From the NCBI RefSeq assembly GCF_004359215.1, contig NC_090619.1, positions 354,777 to 418,776 on the forward strand: a stretch of 64,000 bases of DNA. Direction: 5' to 3'. The translations under genes and the position numbers were made by a program. Numbering within the stretch: the stretch's first letter is position 1; every line of letters starts with the position of its first letter. Source of the DNA: Bremia lactucae. Its lineage: Eukaryota; Oomycota; Peronosporomycetes; Peronosporales; Peronosporaceae. Below, piece by piece: positions 1-9,453 of the stretch. The notes beneath the pieces were generated by a model, which worked only from the letters and a program-made list of their open reading frames with translations, had not been told where the DNA came from and searched no databases.

Positions 1-386
1 ACTTCACTCTTCTTTCGCAACGGATAAACCGTCACGTACCGGCTCTTCATCATGATAAAGCTCACAATGTACTTAAAGCCGGATCTTGAAGCTGGAGTGA
101 TTGGTCCAAGCACGTCGGAGCATACGATACCGTCTAAACGTGCACTCTCCCTGAGTCCTTTGTCTTCCTCGCTTGACTTGAATGACTTGCGTACTTGCTT
201 GGACGTTGCGCATACGTCACACACGACGTCGGTCTTCATTTCCGCGCCTTTGATCCTTCCTTCCTTGATCATATCATTAATCGTTCCGTACGATGCGTGA
301 CCCAGTCTTCTGTGCCATAGCTCGCTCTCGTACGCGGCTACGTGACACTCCGCACCAGCCTCAACGTTGAGGTACATCAGGAAGCC
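1..386 (-). pseudogene. copia GAG-pre-integrase / integrase start
   Basis: Reverse-strand continuation of the polyprotein in another frame. The DNA matches 8488-8880 of the plus-strand copy, which encodes the HRRLGH...CDVCATSK zinc-binding (HHCC) integrase N-terminus and the first catalytic aspartate (SDVLGP). The rest lies outside the window. Confidence 0.75.
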
Positions 387-1499
387 CTACTTCCTTCCAG
401 TGGCAACTGATGTCCCGCCCCGCTTCACGACGCACTCGTTGCGCGTGATCTCTACTGTCATTCCTCGCGCTGATGCAGCCGTAAGCGAGAATAAATTCTT
501 TGACAGATCTTCGACATGGAGAGTGTTTTCGAGGCGAGCGTCGATCCAATCATGTCCGGTCCAAACGCGCAGCTTCACCGTTCCGTGACCGATGACCTTG
601 AGCTTCACATTACTCTTCGCGCTTGATATGCTGCGCGCCTGGCACACTTCCTCATACTCCACAAAAGCTTTCCGGTCCTTGCACATGTGTGCAGATGCGC
701 CACTGTCCATAACCCAGCAGTCGCTGACAGATCCTTCGCTTGCATTAAATGCGACGTTGGAGTGGTCGTGTCCTCCTTCTCGTGTTTCCCTTGGTCCACG
801 ACTTGCACGGCAATCTCTAGCATAGTGGCCGACCTTGCCACAGTTAAAACACGCTCCTGAAGGTCTTTTAGCACGCGTTTCTTGCTGCTTCTTCGGGTGC
901 TGCTTGCTGTTTCTCTTACTTGTGTAAAGAGCCGTTGCTTCTTCTACACGTGCCGTGTCCTTGTGCCGCACTTCCTCAGCAATCAACTTGCTCACGAGGT
1001 CGCTAAAATTAAAACTTGACACCGACATGCGAAACGCCTGCACTAAGCTCTCGTAGCTTGCAGGCAGACTCCTCAGCATCACTGCACATACGTCCTCTTC
1101 ACTTGGCCCACAGTTGGCGCTATTCATCTTCATCACTAGATCTTCAAGCTCTGTCACGTGACCACTGATGCTTGAAGCCGTATACTTGAATGAGGCAAAC
1201 TTCTCCTTAAGCCAAAGTCGATTCGCCATGTCTTGTGTGCGATGAAACTTCGCCAGCCTTCCCCACGCCTCTCTCGCCGTCGTCGCGTCGATAATGTGCA
1301 TCAATTGCGCGTCACTCAAATTCAGCGCGATCGCGGCGTGCGCTTGCTGCTCCTTTACAGCATTCGGAGCGTCTACACCGGAGACAGCTCCCCACAACCC
1401 CTTGGACATGAGGTACATCTTCATCTTGTAGCTCCATAGCACGTAGTTTGAGCCGTCAAAAGGCTCAATCTTGAAACCGGAGTCGTTGCTTGGGCTCAT
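387..1499 (-). pseudogene. copia gag-protease ORF (polyprotein frameshifted)
   Basis: 370 codons, intact over gag and protease. The N-terminal copia gag domain spans about residues 10-190 (FDGSNYVLWSYKMKMYL, then AREAWGRLAKFH). A CCHC zinc knuckle follows at about residue 216 (CFNCGKVGHYARDC). The aspartic protease active site is DSGASAHM near residue 265. The ATG at 1499 is preferred because it precedes the conserved gag N-terminus; the plus-strand copy has lost this start by deletion. The frame ends at 387, just after the protease, whereas the homologous protein continues into the GAG-pre-integrase domain, so a frameshift breaks the polyprotein. Role: particle protein and polyprotein cleavage. 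Confidence 0.85.
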
Positions 1500-1710
1500 A
1501 ACCTGTTGATTTACGTTAACGCTATGAGCTTGAAGATGGGCTTACGGTCGAGATTGCAAACCGGAAAGTAAGTTATATTTTGAGTTTAACTTTATCCTAC
1601 CGTTAGCTTTATCCTACCGTTAATGATTTCCTATCGTTCGCTGCGCCCCCTTTCCCAGATATGTCGACTACCATAAAATGGGGGACGTCACTGTCTGGCG
1701 GTACAGTGCT
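1500..1710 (-). other. copia untranslated leader with 17-bp tandem repeat
   Basis: Non-coding stretch between the LTR and gag. It holds two copies of a 15-bp block (TTTATCCTACCGTTA on the plus strand) at 1591-1605 and 1608-1622, period 17. The same leader, with an extra partial repeat, starts the plus-strand element at about 7264. I could not identify a primer-binding site with confidence. Confidence 0.5.
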
Positions 1711-1928
1711 GGTGAACCCCAAACACCAGTTCCCGAAGGTTTTACTTTTGGTCGTTACCGGGTATCGAACCGGTGACCAGTGGGTCGCACCGCCATGCCT
1801 TACCCGACTGAGCCACAACACACGATATTTTCCGCACTCAACTTCTTCGTGTTATTCTTGTAATTTGATCCCGTATAAACGCATATGCATAAGTGCAATA
1901 CTTTCGATGAATACATCAATCTTCAACA
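1711..1928 (-). repeat. copia 5' LTR (about 218 bp)
   Basis: Matches the 3' LTR of the plus-strand element (11004-11223): it begins TGTTGAAGATTGATG and shares sequence through GGTGTTTGGGGTTCAC. The inner boundary is set only by where the two copies stop matching. It contains a tRNA-like module at 1751-1823. Confidence 0.7.
1751..1823 (-). other. tRNA-like module with Pol III A and B boxes inside copia LTR
   Basis: Read on the minus strand, TGGCTCAGTCGGGTAAGGC resembles a tRNA D-arm / A box and CCGGTTCGATACCCGG resembles a T-arm / B box, at tRNA-like spacing. The anticodon arm does not fold canonically and the T loop has one extra base, so it is not a functional tRNA. It looks tRNA-derived (SINE-like). 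The same module is in the other LTR at 11113-11185. Confidence 0.6.
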
Positions 1929-2079
1929 GTAAGCTCATTAGCTCATTGACTCCACAGCGTGGTGTGACGTAATTTTTGTCGACATCATGAAATCGTATGG
2001 ATCGTATTTAGAATGCAGTGCGGTCGCAAAAATGGTGAAAGTTGTGATTGATCAAAATGATTGTGAAGTGTTGCCGCAT

Positions 2080-2186
2080 TCCCAAATCGTCTAGGCGGTT
2101 AGGATACGTGGCTTTCACCCACGCGATTGGCGGTTAGGATACGTGGCTTTCACCCACGCGACCCGGGTTCGAGTCCCGGTTTGGGA
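2080..2186 (+). pseudogene. tRNA-Glu copy A with 35-bp internal duplication
   Basis: A tRNA-Glu(UUC) gene in which the D-loop-to-anticodon-arm segment is tandemly duplicated: GGCGGTTAGGATACGTGG starts at 2094 and again at 2129, period 35. Acceptor strands TCCCAAA and TTTGGGA and the T-arm are intact and a TTTT follows, so transcription is possible. The product would be 107 nt with two anticodon arms, so it should not make a normal tRNA. Confidence 0.85.
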
Positions 2187-2482
2187 ATTTTGTAGTTTGA
2201 ATGAATTTTGCAAGCTTGACTTTATTCTTTTCTGTTCGAATAATGACGTTTGGCAGCTTGAAAACGGCGAGTCACATGTCTACTTTGTACTTTTTATCAT
2301 CGTATCCGCTCTTTGTAGTGACGTGAATAATATGTAAGCTCATTAGCTCATCGACTCCACAGCGTGGTGTGACGTAATTTGTCGACATCATGAAATCGTA
2401 TGGATCGTATTTAGAATGCAGTGCGGTCGCAAAAATGGTGAAAGTTGTGATTGATCAAAATGATTGTGAAGTGTTGCCGCAT

Positions 2483-2554
2483 TCCCAAATAGTCTAGGCG
2501 GTTAGGATACGTGGCTTTCACCCACGCGACCCGGGTTCGAGTCCCGGTTTGGGA
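2483..2554 (+). tRNA. tRNA-Glu(UUC), intact copy B
   Basis: 72 nt with a full cloverleaf: acceptor TCCCAAA/TTTGGGA; D-arm GTCT/GGAT; anticodon stem CGTGG/CCACG around loop CTTTCAC (anticodon TTC); T-arm CCGGG-TTCGAGT-CCCGG. An AATTTT terminator follows immediately. The sequence matches the eukaryotic tRNA-Glu pattern. Best candidate for an active gene in this array. Confidence 0.93.
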
Positions 2555-2843
2555 ATTTTGTAGTTTGAATGAATTTTGCAGCTTGACTCTATTCCTTTTT
2601 GTTCGAACAATGACGTTTGGCAGCTTCAAAACGGCGTGTCACATGTCTACTTTGTTATCATCGTATCCGCTCATTATAGTGACGTGATAATATGTAAGCT
2701 CATTAGCTCATTGACTCCACAGCGTGGTGTGACGTAATTTGTCGACATCATGAAATCGTATGGATCGTATTTAGAATGCGGTGCGGTAGCATAAAATGGT
2801 GAAAGTTGTGATTCATCAAAATGATTGTAAAGTGTTGCTGCAT

Positions 2844-2915
2844 TCCTAAATAGTCTAGGCGGTTAGGATACGTGGCTTTCACCCACGCGACCCGGGATCG
2901 AGTCCCGGTTTGGGA
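2844..2915 (+). tRNA. tRNA-Glu(UUC) copy C, slightly degenerate
   Basis: 72 nt with an intact anticodon arm. The acceptor has C4 to T (TCCTAAA, giving a T-G pair), and the T loop starts ATCGA instead of TTCGA, which weakens the B box. The downstream sequence is AATTATG, so no T4 terminator is adjacent. Probably weakly active or inactive. Confidence 0.75.
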
Positions 2916-3203
2916 ATTATGTAGTTTGAATGAATTTTGCAAGCTTGACTTTATTTTTTTCTGTTCGAACAATGACGTTTGGCAGCTTGAAAACGGCGAG
3001 TCACGTGTTTACTTTGTTATCATCGTATCCGCTCATTGTGGTGACGTGAATAATATGAAAACTCATTAGCTCATCGACTCCACAGCGTCCTGTGACGTAA
3101 TTTGTCGAAAGAATGAAATCGTATGGATCGTATTAAGAATGCAGTGCGGTCGCAAAACGGTGAAAGTTGTGATTGATTAAATGATTGTGAAGTGTTGCCG
3201 CAT

Positions 3204-3275
3204 TCCCAAATAGTATTGGCGATTAGGATACGTGGCTTTCACCCACGCGACCCGGGTTCGAGTCCCGGTTTGGGA
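3204..3275 (+). tRNA. tRNA-Glu(UUC) copy D, altered D-arm
   Basis: Acceptor, anticodon and T-arm are intact. The D-arm reads GTATTGGCGATTAGGAT, with substitutions in the A box. The downstream AATTCTC lacks a T4 terminator. Confidence 0.75.
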
Positions 3276-3565
3276 ATTCTCTAGTTTGAATGAATTTTGC
3301 AAGCTTGACTCTATTCCTTTCTGTTCGAATAATGACGTTTGGCAGCTTGAAAACGGCGAGTCACATGTCTACTTTGGTATCATCGTATCCGCTCATTGTA
3401 GTGACGTGAATAATATGAAAGCTCATTGGCTCATCGACTCCACAGTGTGGTGTGACGTGATTCGTCGAAATCATAAAATTGTATAGATCATTTTTAGAAT
3501 GCAGTGCGGCCGCAAAAACGGTAGAAGTTGTGATTGATCAAAATGATTGTAAAGTGTTGCTGCAT

Positions 3566-3637
3566 TCCCAAAAAGTCTAGGCGGTTAGAATACGTGGCTT
3601 TCACCCACGCGACCCGGGATCGAGTCCCGGTTTGGGA
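3566..3637 (+). tRNA. tRNA-Glu(UUC) copy E
   Basis: 72 nt; TCCCAAA/TTTGGGA acceptor and CTTTCAC anticodon loop intact. D-stem GGAT changed to GAAT; T loop ATCGA as in copy C. No adjacent T4 terminator. Confidence 0.72.
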
Positions 3638-3927
3638 ATTATGTAGTTTGAACGAATTTTGCAAGCTTGATTTTATTTATTTCTGTTCGAACAATGACGT
3701 TTGGCAGCTTGAAAACGGCGAGTCACGTGTCTACTTTGTTATCATCATATCCGCTCATTGTAGTGACGTGAATAATCTGAAAGCTCATTAGCTCATCGAC
3801 TCCACAGCGTGGTGTGACGTAATTTGTCGACATCATGAAATCGTATGGATCGTATCAAGAATGCAGTGCGATCGCAAAAATGGTGAAAGTTGTGATTGAT
3901 CAAAATGATTGTGAAGTGTTGCTGCAT

Positions 3928-3999
3928 TCCCAAATAGTCTAGGCGGAAAGGATACGTGGCTTTCAACCACGCGACCCGGGATCGAGTCCCGGTATGGGA
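3928..3999 (+). tRNA. tRNA-Glu(UUC) copy F, degenerate
   Basis: The D-loop reads GGCGGAAAGG, the anticodon loop is CTTTCAA with stem partner CCACG, the T loop is ATCGAGT, and the acceptor 3' strand is TATGGGA. A TTTT terminator is present. Several changes suggest a decaying copy. Confidence 0.65.
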
Positions 4000-4291
4000 A
4001 TTTTGTAGTTTGAATGAATTTTGCAAGCTTGACTTTGTTCCTTTCTGTTCGAACAATGACGTTTGGCAGCTTCAAAACGGCGAGTCACGTGTCTACTTTG
4101 TTATCATCGTATCCGCTCATTGTAGTGACGTGAATAATATGTAAGCTCATTAGCTCATTGACCCCACAGCGTGGTGTGACGTGATTTGCGAAATCATGAA
4201 TCGTATGGATCGTATTATTTCAAATACAGTAGGGTTGCAAAAAATGGTGAAAGTTGTGATTCATCAAAATGATTGTGAACTGTTGCTGCAT

Positions 4292-4363
4292 TCTCAAAAC
4301 GTCTAGGCGGTTAAGATACGTGGCTTTCACCTTCGCGACCCGGGTTCGAGTCCCGGTTTGGGA
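4292..4363 (+). tRNA. tRNA-Glu(UUC) copy G, anticodon-stem mismatches
   Basis: The acceptor starts TCTCAAA. The anticodon stem CGTGG faces CTTCG (two mismatches). The T-arm is canonical and TTTT follows. The same CTTCG variant occurs in the inverted array at 11945-12016, linking the two arrays by descent. Confidence 0.68.
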
Positions 4364-4653
4364 ATTTTGTAGTTTGAATGAATTTTGCAAGCTTGACTTT
4401 ATTCCTTTCTGTTCGACAATGACGTTTGGCAGCTTGAAAACGGCGAGTCACGTGTCTACTTTGTTATCATCGTATCCGCTCATTGTAATGACGTGAATAA
4501 TATGTAAGCTCATTAGCTCATTGAATCCACAGCGTGGTGTGACGTAATTCGTCGAAATCATAAAATTGTATAGATCATTTTTAGAATGCAGTGCGGCCGC
4601 AAAAACGGTAGAAGTTCTGATTTATGTAATAGTTGTGAAATTTCTTGCGGCAT

Positions 4654-4724
4654 TTTTAAATAGTTTAGGCGGTTGGATATGTGGCTGTCACACACGCAAC
4701 CCGGGTTTGAGTCCCGCTTTGGAA
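4654..4724 (+). pseudogene. tRNA-Glu relic copy H with anticodon GTC
   Basis: Most diverged unit: acceptor TTTTAAA, anticodon loop CTGTCAC (would read GTC, an Asp anticodon), T loop TTTGAGT, and mispaired acceptor and T stems. Likely a pseudogene at the array edge. Confidence 0.7.
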
Positions 4725-4819
4725 ATTTCGTTGTTTGTATGAATTTTGCAAGCTGGACTTTAGTATTTTCTGGTCGTACAATGACGTTTGGCAGCGTGAA
4801 AAAGGCGAGTCACGTGTCA

Positions 4820-7263
4820 AACGTCACCAATTCCTACCCAGCTAGTGAAGACTGGGGCAGTGAAAAGAACATGACAAGGAGTCATGTGTCGATGTACGAT
4901 GTAAAGTGTCTCCAAAATTGACAAATAACTTAACTAATCGCATTCGGCCGTCAGCAGCCTCTAATTTGCTACCGCTCGGTGTTTTTGAGCTTCAATTTGC
5001 GCAGATCGATCCCTTTTCCTCCTGTGTGAGTACTTGTCATAAAAGACTTACGTCCGACTGCCGAGAGCCTGTGGCAGTAGACGGCAAGCTGACAGGGAGT
5101 CAAGCGTCGCATAAGCCGGCACAGTGCCTATATCCCGGTGCGGTTGGAAGGGGTGCGTTAGCCAGGAGAGCGACGGCACCCGCTTTCCAGTCAAAGGTCG
5201 TGGTGACACGAAGAACGAGTACACGACAAATTAGGACGACCAACGGCACATCTATACACGTGACCTTTCAATCAGATCATATTAAAGAGGACGGGCCTTC
5301 GAAGAGGTGTTCGACGCCGTCAAAGCCGAAATTACGGAGGCATCCTCAGTTGAGGTGCTCCAAAAAGTCTTTAAATCTACCGAGGCGATAGTAAATCTCC
5401 CGGAGATGTCGTGGGATCTGTTTTTTGCTGAATTAAAGGATGGAAAGATTCACGAGATAGTCACAACAGTTCCAGAAGAGAACTTGGTGGACTGTTGCTC
5501 GTCTTCCACAATGGACGAGAGCGTCCTTGAAACGGACAAAAAGAAATGGTTCTCTGCTCAAGGCTGGATGCCTTGAGAGACAGTCTGTTCCTTAATATTC
5601 TGTGGAAACATCGCGATTTGTTCCGAGAAGAAGTGCCGAACCGCCTACCAGCAGATAGGGCCATCGGGCACAAGATAGACCTTGAACCTGTCACCAAGTA
5701 TTGCGTGACCAGGCAATGACCGTTGCCGAAAGAACAAGTCGATTATATCGATGAGTTCTTCGACAAGCGAGCCAAGGCGGAACATGTGAATGAGAGCAAA
5801 TCGCCTCTCAGCAGCCCGACCTTTTGTGTGTGTAAAGCCACAGGTGGATGGCGCGTGGTCTATGCTTACAAAAAGCTAAACACGGCGATCCTATCGGCGC
5901 AAACGCCAATCCCGCGGAAAGATGTCTTGTTGAACTCCATGGGAAAGTCAACTATCTTTTCCGCTTTGGATTTGAAGGATGGCTACTATCAGATACTCAT
6001 GAGAGAGTCCGATGTAGCCAAAACGGCAGTAAGCACCCCAAGTGGTATGCTTTGGGAGTGGCTTGTGATGTCCTAAGGTTTGAAAAACGAACCAGCGGCA
6101 TTCAACCGAGTGGTGGCTCACGTGATGCGTCAGCACCGTGCCTAAGCGCCCCATTACTTTGACGATGTATTCGTGCATAGTAGGGCCGAGGACAGGCTGA
6201 GAGAGACATAGAGTCGCACAACCGTCATTTAGACGCTGTGTTGAAGACTCTGCGTGACGCCCATCTGTAATTAACTTGCAAAAGTGCGTCATAGGGGTCC
6301 CCGAGGTACCTGTTCTGGGCTGCATCGTTAGTACACATGGTCTACGAGCAGACCCAGACAAGGTAACATTGGTAAAGGAATTGCCAATCCCACGGCATGT
6401 GAAGGCTTTGCGCCAATTACTAGGGCTCGATAATTACTTGCATAAATATAGCAAGAATTATGCTGAGCAAACTAAACCATTATCTGAACTCCTCAAAAAG
6501 GATGCAGAATAAGTTTGGTTAATAGAAGAAGATGATGCGTTCACATTAGTGGAGCAATCTCTTGTTGAGGCACCGGTCTTGGCATTGCCAGACGCTAATT
6601 AGCCCTTTAGCATCGTTTCCGATGCAAGTAATTTTGCAATCGGCAGCGCACTCATGCAGAAGGATGACGACGGCGTTGACCGTTTCATCTCTTATCAGTC
6701 CCGACTTTCAAAAGCCGCGGAACTGATTTACCCTGTGCATGACAAGGAGCGACTTTCAATAAAGTATGCTCTTGTTAAGTTTCGAGTGTAGATATTGGGT
6801 ACCAAATCATTTCTGGTTTATACGGAATACGCATCAATGTGGACCGCAATAAATTTACCGCACCTCGCGCCTAGAATCGCAAGATGGCTTACATCATTCT
6901 CGATACTTGATTTCAAAGTTGTTAGAAGCCGAATAAGTCGAATGTCTTGGCTGACGCATTATCGCGCAGACCAGACTTCGAGGCAAGACACCAGGAAAGT
7001 GTGTCTAGTGCAAAGGCACAAGTTGAGTTGTCAACCTTGGCAGCCATTAAAGTCTACCACGTGACGAGCTCGTTGGTCTCCTAAAGAAAGGAGAGCTACA
7101 GTCAGGTCGAACATTGTCGGCTATTGTTGGATCACTTTGGAGGACAAAAGGTCTCTCTTTCGTCACATCTGAAGAATAAGCTAAGTCGGTTTAGCTACAG
7201 CGATGGCCTGTTATGGCATCAGCTGTCACCTTCTGATTCCTTGAAAACCTATGTCGCTCATTT
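4820..7263 (+). mobile_element. Ty3/gypsy fragment (post-protease linker to RNase H / IN linker)
   Basis: Homologous to 27990-30390, 37490-38662, 47640-49650 and the minus strand of 63240-61170. It starts abruptly at TCAAACGTCACC next to the tRNA array and ends at about 7263, where copia leader begins. No LTR is attached. Many stops and indels. Confidence 0.85.
4906..7080 (+). pseudogene. gypsy pol relic (linker, RT, RNase H)
   Basis: 5307-5576 gives the PR-RT linker (EASSVEVLQKVFKSTE, MSWDLFFAELKDGKIHEI). 5723-6076 holds the RT N-half (PLSSPTFCV, ARG-like WRVVYAYKKLNTA, FSALDLKDGYYQ). The RT active site YFDD is at 6155-6166, in another frame after an in-frame stop. 6276-6512 is the RT thumb/connection (GLDNYLHKYSKNYAEQ). 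6590-7000 shows RNase H remains (SDASNFAIGSALMQKDD). Stops at about 5718, 6075, 6142, 6510, 6601 and 6789 make it non-coding today. Confidence 0.85.
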
Positions 7264-7444
7264 CTGGGAAAGGGGGCGCAGCGAACGATAGGAAATAATT
7301 AACGGTAGGATAAAGCTAACGGTAGGATAAAGTTAACGGAAAGATTGAGATAAACTCAAAATATAACTTACTTTCCGGTTTGCAATCTCGACCGTAAGCC
7401 CATCTTCCGGTTTCAAGATTGAGCCTTTTGACGGCTCAAACTAC

Positions 7445-8428
7445 GTGCTATGGAGCTACAAGATGAAGGTGTACCTCATGTCCAAGGGGTTGTGGGGAGC
7501 TGTCTCCGGTGTAGACGCTCCGAATGCAGTAAATGAGCAGCAAGCGCACGCTGCGATCGCGCTGAATCTGAGTGACGCGCAGTTGATGCACATTATCGAC
7601 GCGACGACGGCGAGAAAGGCGTGGGGAAGGCTGGCGAAGTTTTATCGCACACAAGACATGGCGAATCGACTTTGGCTTAAGGAGAAGTTTGCGTCGTTTA
7701 AGTACACAGCTTCAAGCATCAGTGGTCACGTGACAGAGCTTGAAGATCTAGTCATGAAGATGAATAGCGCCAACCGCCGGCCAAGTGAAGAGGACGTATG
7801 TGCAGTGATGCTGCGGAGTCTACCTGCAAGCTACGAGAGCTTAGTGCAAGCGTTTCGCATGTCGGTGTCAAGTTTTAATTTCAGCGACCTCGTGAGCAAG
7901 TTGATTGCTGAGGAAGTGCGACACAAGGACACGGCACGTGTAGAAGAAGCAACGGTTCTTTACACAAGTAAGAGAAACAGCAAGCAGCACCCGAAGAAAC
8001 AGCAAGAACGGCGTGCTAAGAAACCTTCAGGAGCGTGTTATAACTGTGGCAAGGTCGGCCACAATGCTAGGGATTGCCGTTCAAGTCGTGGACCAAGAGA
8101 AACACGAGAAGGAGGACACGAACACTCCAACGTCGCATTTAATGCAAGCGAAGGGTCCGTCAGCGACTGCTGGGTTATGGACAGTGGCGCATCTGCACAC
8201 ATGTGCAAGGACCGGGAAGCTTTCGTGGAGTATGAGGAAGTGTGCCAGGCGCGCAGTATATCAAGCGCGAAGAGTAATGTGAAGCTCAAGGTCATCGGTC
8301 ACGGAACGGTGAAGCTGCGCGTTTGGACCGGACATGATTGGATCGACGCTCGCCTCGAAAACACTCTCTATGTCGAAGATCTTTTAAAGAATTATTCTCA
8401 CTTACGGCTGCATCAGCGCGAGGAATGA
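7445..8428 (+). pseudogene. copia gag-protease (start codon lost)
   Basis: Gag domain, CCHC knuckle CYNCGKVGHNARDC at 8037-8078, and protease site DSGASAHM at about 8180. The true N-terminus is deleted, so the first in-frame ATG (7451) lies inside the gag fold. A frameshift near 8390 ends this frame and the integrase region continues in another. Nearly identical to the 387-1499 protein. Confidence 0.85.
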
Positions 8429-9453
8429 CAGTAGAGATCACGCGCAACGAGTGCGTCGTGAAGCGGGGCGGGACACCAGTTGCCACTGAAACGAAGCAGG
8501 GCTTCCTGATGTACTTCAACGTTGAGGCTGGTGCGGAGTGTCACGTAGCCGCGTACGGGAGCGAGCTATGGCACAGAAGACTGGGTCACGCATCGTACGG
8601 GACAATTAATGATATGGTCAAGGACGGAAGGATCAAAGGCGCGGAAATGAAGACCGACGTCGTGTGTGACGTATGCGCAACGTCCAAGCAAGTACGCAAG
8701 TCATTCAAGTCAAGCGAAGAAGACAAAAGACTCAAAGAGAGTGCACGTTTTGACAGTATCGTATGCTCCGACGTGCTTGGACCAATCACTCCAGCTTCAA
8801 GGTCCGGCTTTAAGTACATTGTGAGCTTCATCATGATGAAGAGCCGGTACGTGACGGTTTATCCGTTGCGAAAGAAGAGTGAAGTCATGAGCGCGGTCAC
8901 AAGATTTTACCGGGAGATCAAGATAGCGTCTGGGACTAAGATCAAGGTCATTCGAAGTGACAACGGTGGCGAGTACCGGAACACGGCAATGAATAACTTC
9001 TGCAAGGAGAAGTTCATCAAGCAAGATTACACAGTTCCATACAATCCTGAACAGAACGGCATGGCAGAGCGCATGCATCGAACTCTGGTAGAGATGACGC
9101 GCTGCATGCTTAATGACAGCGGGCTCGACAAGTCTTACTGGTGCGAAGCTTTAATGACAGCAGCAGACATTCGGAACGTGGTTTAAAACTCGTCGAACAA
9201 GAAGTCAAGTCCGTACGAGATATTGTTTAAGCGAAAGCAGCGCATCGATCACATGCGCGTAGTTGGTTCGCAATGCTACGCGCACGTAACAAAGGAGAAA
9301 CGAAAGAAGCGCGGTGTGGTGCGCTACGAACAAGAGTTTCCCAACTTACGTCGCGGTCACTTTAACTTGGAAGATTTTGAAGGAGAAGACTCGTTTTATT
9401 GCTTTGTTGCAGATGGTGATGGAGAACAAGCTTCAACTACGAAGAAGTATTAA
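8338..9453 (+). pseudogene. copia integrase
   Basis: The zinc-binding HHCC region is HRRLGH ... CDVCATSK (8570-8690). The catalytic core shows CSDVLGP (first Asp, about 8770), RSDNGGEYRN (second Asp, about 8955) and NPEQNGMAERMHRTL (Glu, about 9060). A TAA at 9184 interrupts the frame; reading resumes at 9223-9453 (KRKQRIDHMRVVGSQCYAHV), and another stop precedes the RT. All three catalytic residues are present although the gene is broken. Confidence 0.87.

Larger units (their letters stand above)
1..1928 (-). mobile_element. Ty1/copia retrotransposon, 5' part (cut by window edge)
   Basis: Minus-strand LTR retrotransposon. Going down in coordinate it has an LTR (1928 to about 1711), an untranslated leader (1710-1500), gag plus protease (1499-387), and the start of the integrase region (386-1) running off the window. 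The internal part closely matches the plus-strand element at 7264-11223. The LTR begins TGTTGAAG at 1928 and directly abuts a tRNA-Glu repeat unit (GTAAGCTCATTAG), so the element inserted into that array. The target-site duplication cannot be checked because the other end lies outside the window. Confidence 0.85.
1929..4819 (+). repeat. Tandem array of ~362-bp units each carrying tRNA-Glu(UUC)
   Basis: Eight consecutive units. Each has an upstream block (AAGCTCATTAGCTCAT ... GTGTGACGTAATTTGTCGA ... GGTGAAAGTTGTGATTGAT), a 72-nt tRNA gene, then a downstream block (GTAGTTTGAATGAATTTTGC ... GACGTTTGGCAGCTT ... TATCATCGTATCCGCTCATT). tRNA starts are at 2080, 2483, 2844, 3204, 3566, 3928, 4292 and 4654, so the period is 360-364 bp except for the first unit, which carries an internal duplication. 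The array is bounded on the left by a copia LTR and on the right (about 4815-4819) by gypsy sequence, with short microhomology (GTGTC). Confidence 0.93.

Noticed and set aside
52..300. Plus-strand 82-codon ORF (and its mirror at 8586-8834)
   Set aside because: Antisense shadow of the copia integrase region.
2143..4496. Series of 60-85 codon ORFs beginning MAFTHATR
   Set aside because: They read through the tRNA-Glu genes and spacers; the repeated peptide is a translation of the tRNA array, not a protein family.
1929..4819. CRISPR-like array
   Set aside because: The 362-bp period, tRNA content and eukaryotic context do not fit repeat-spacer structure.
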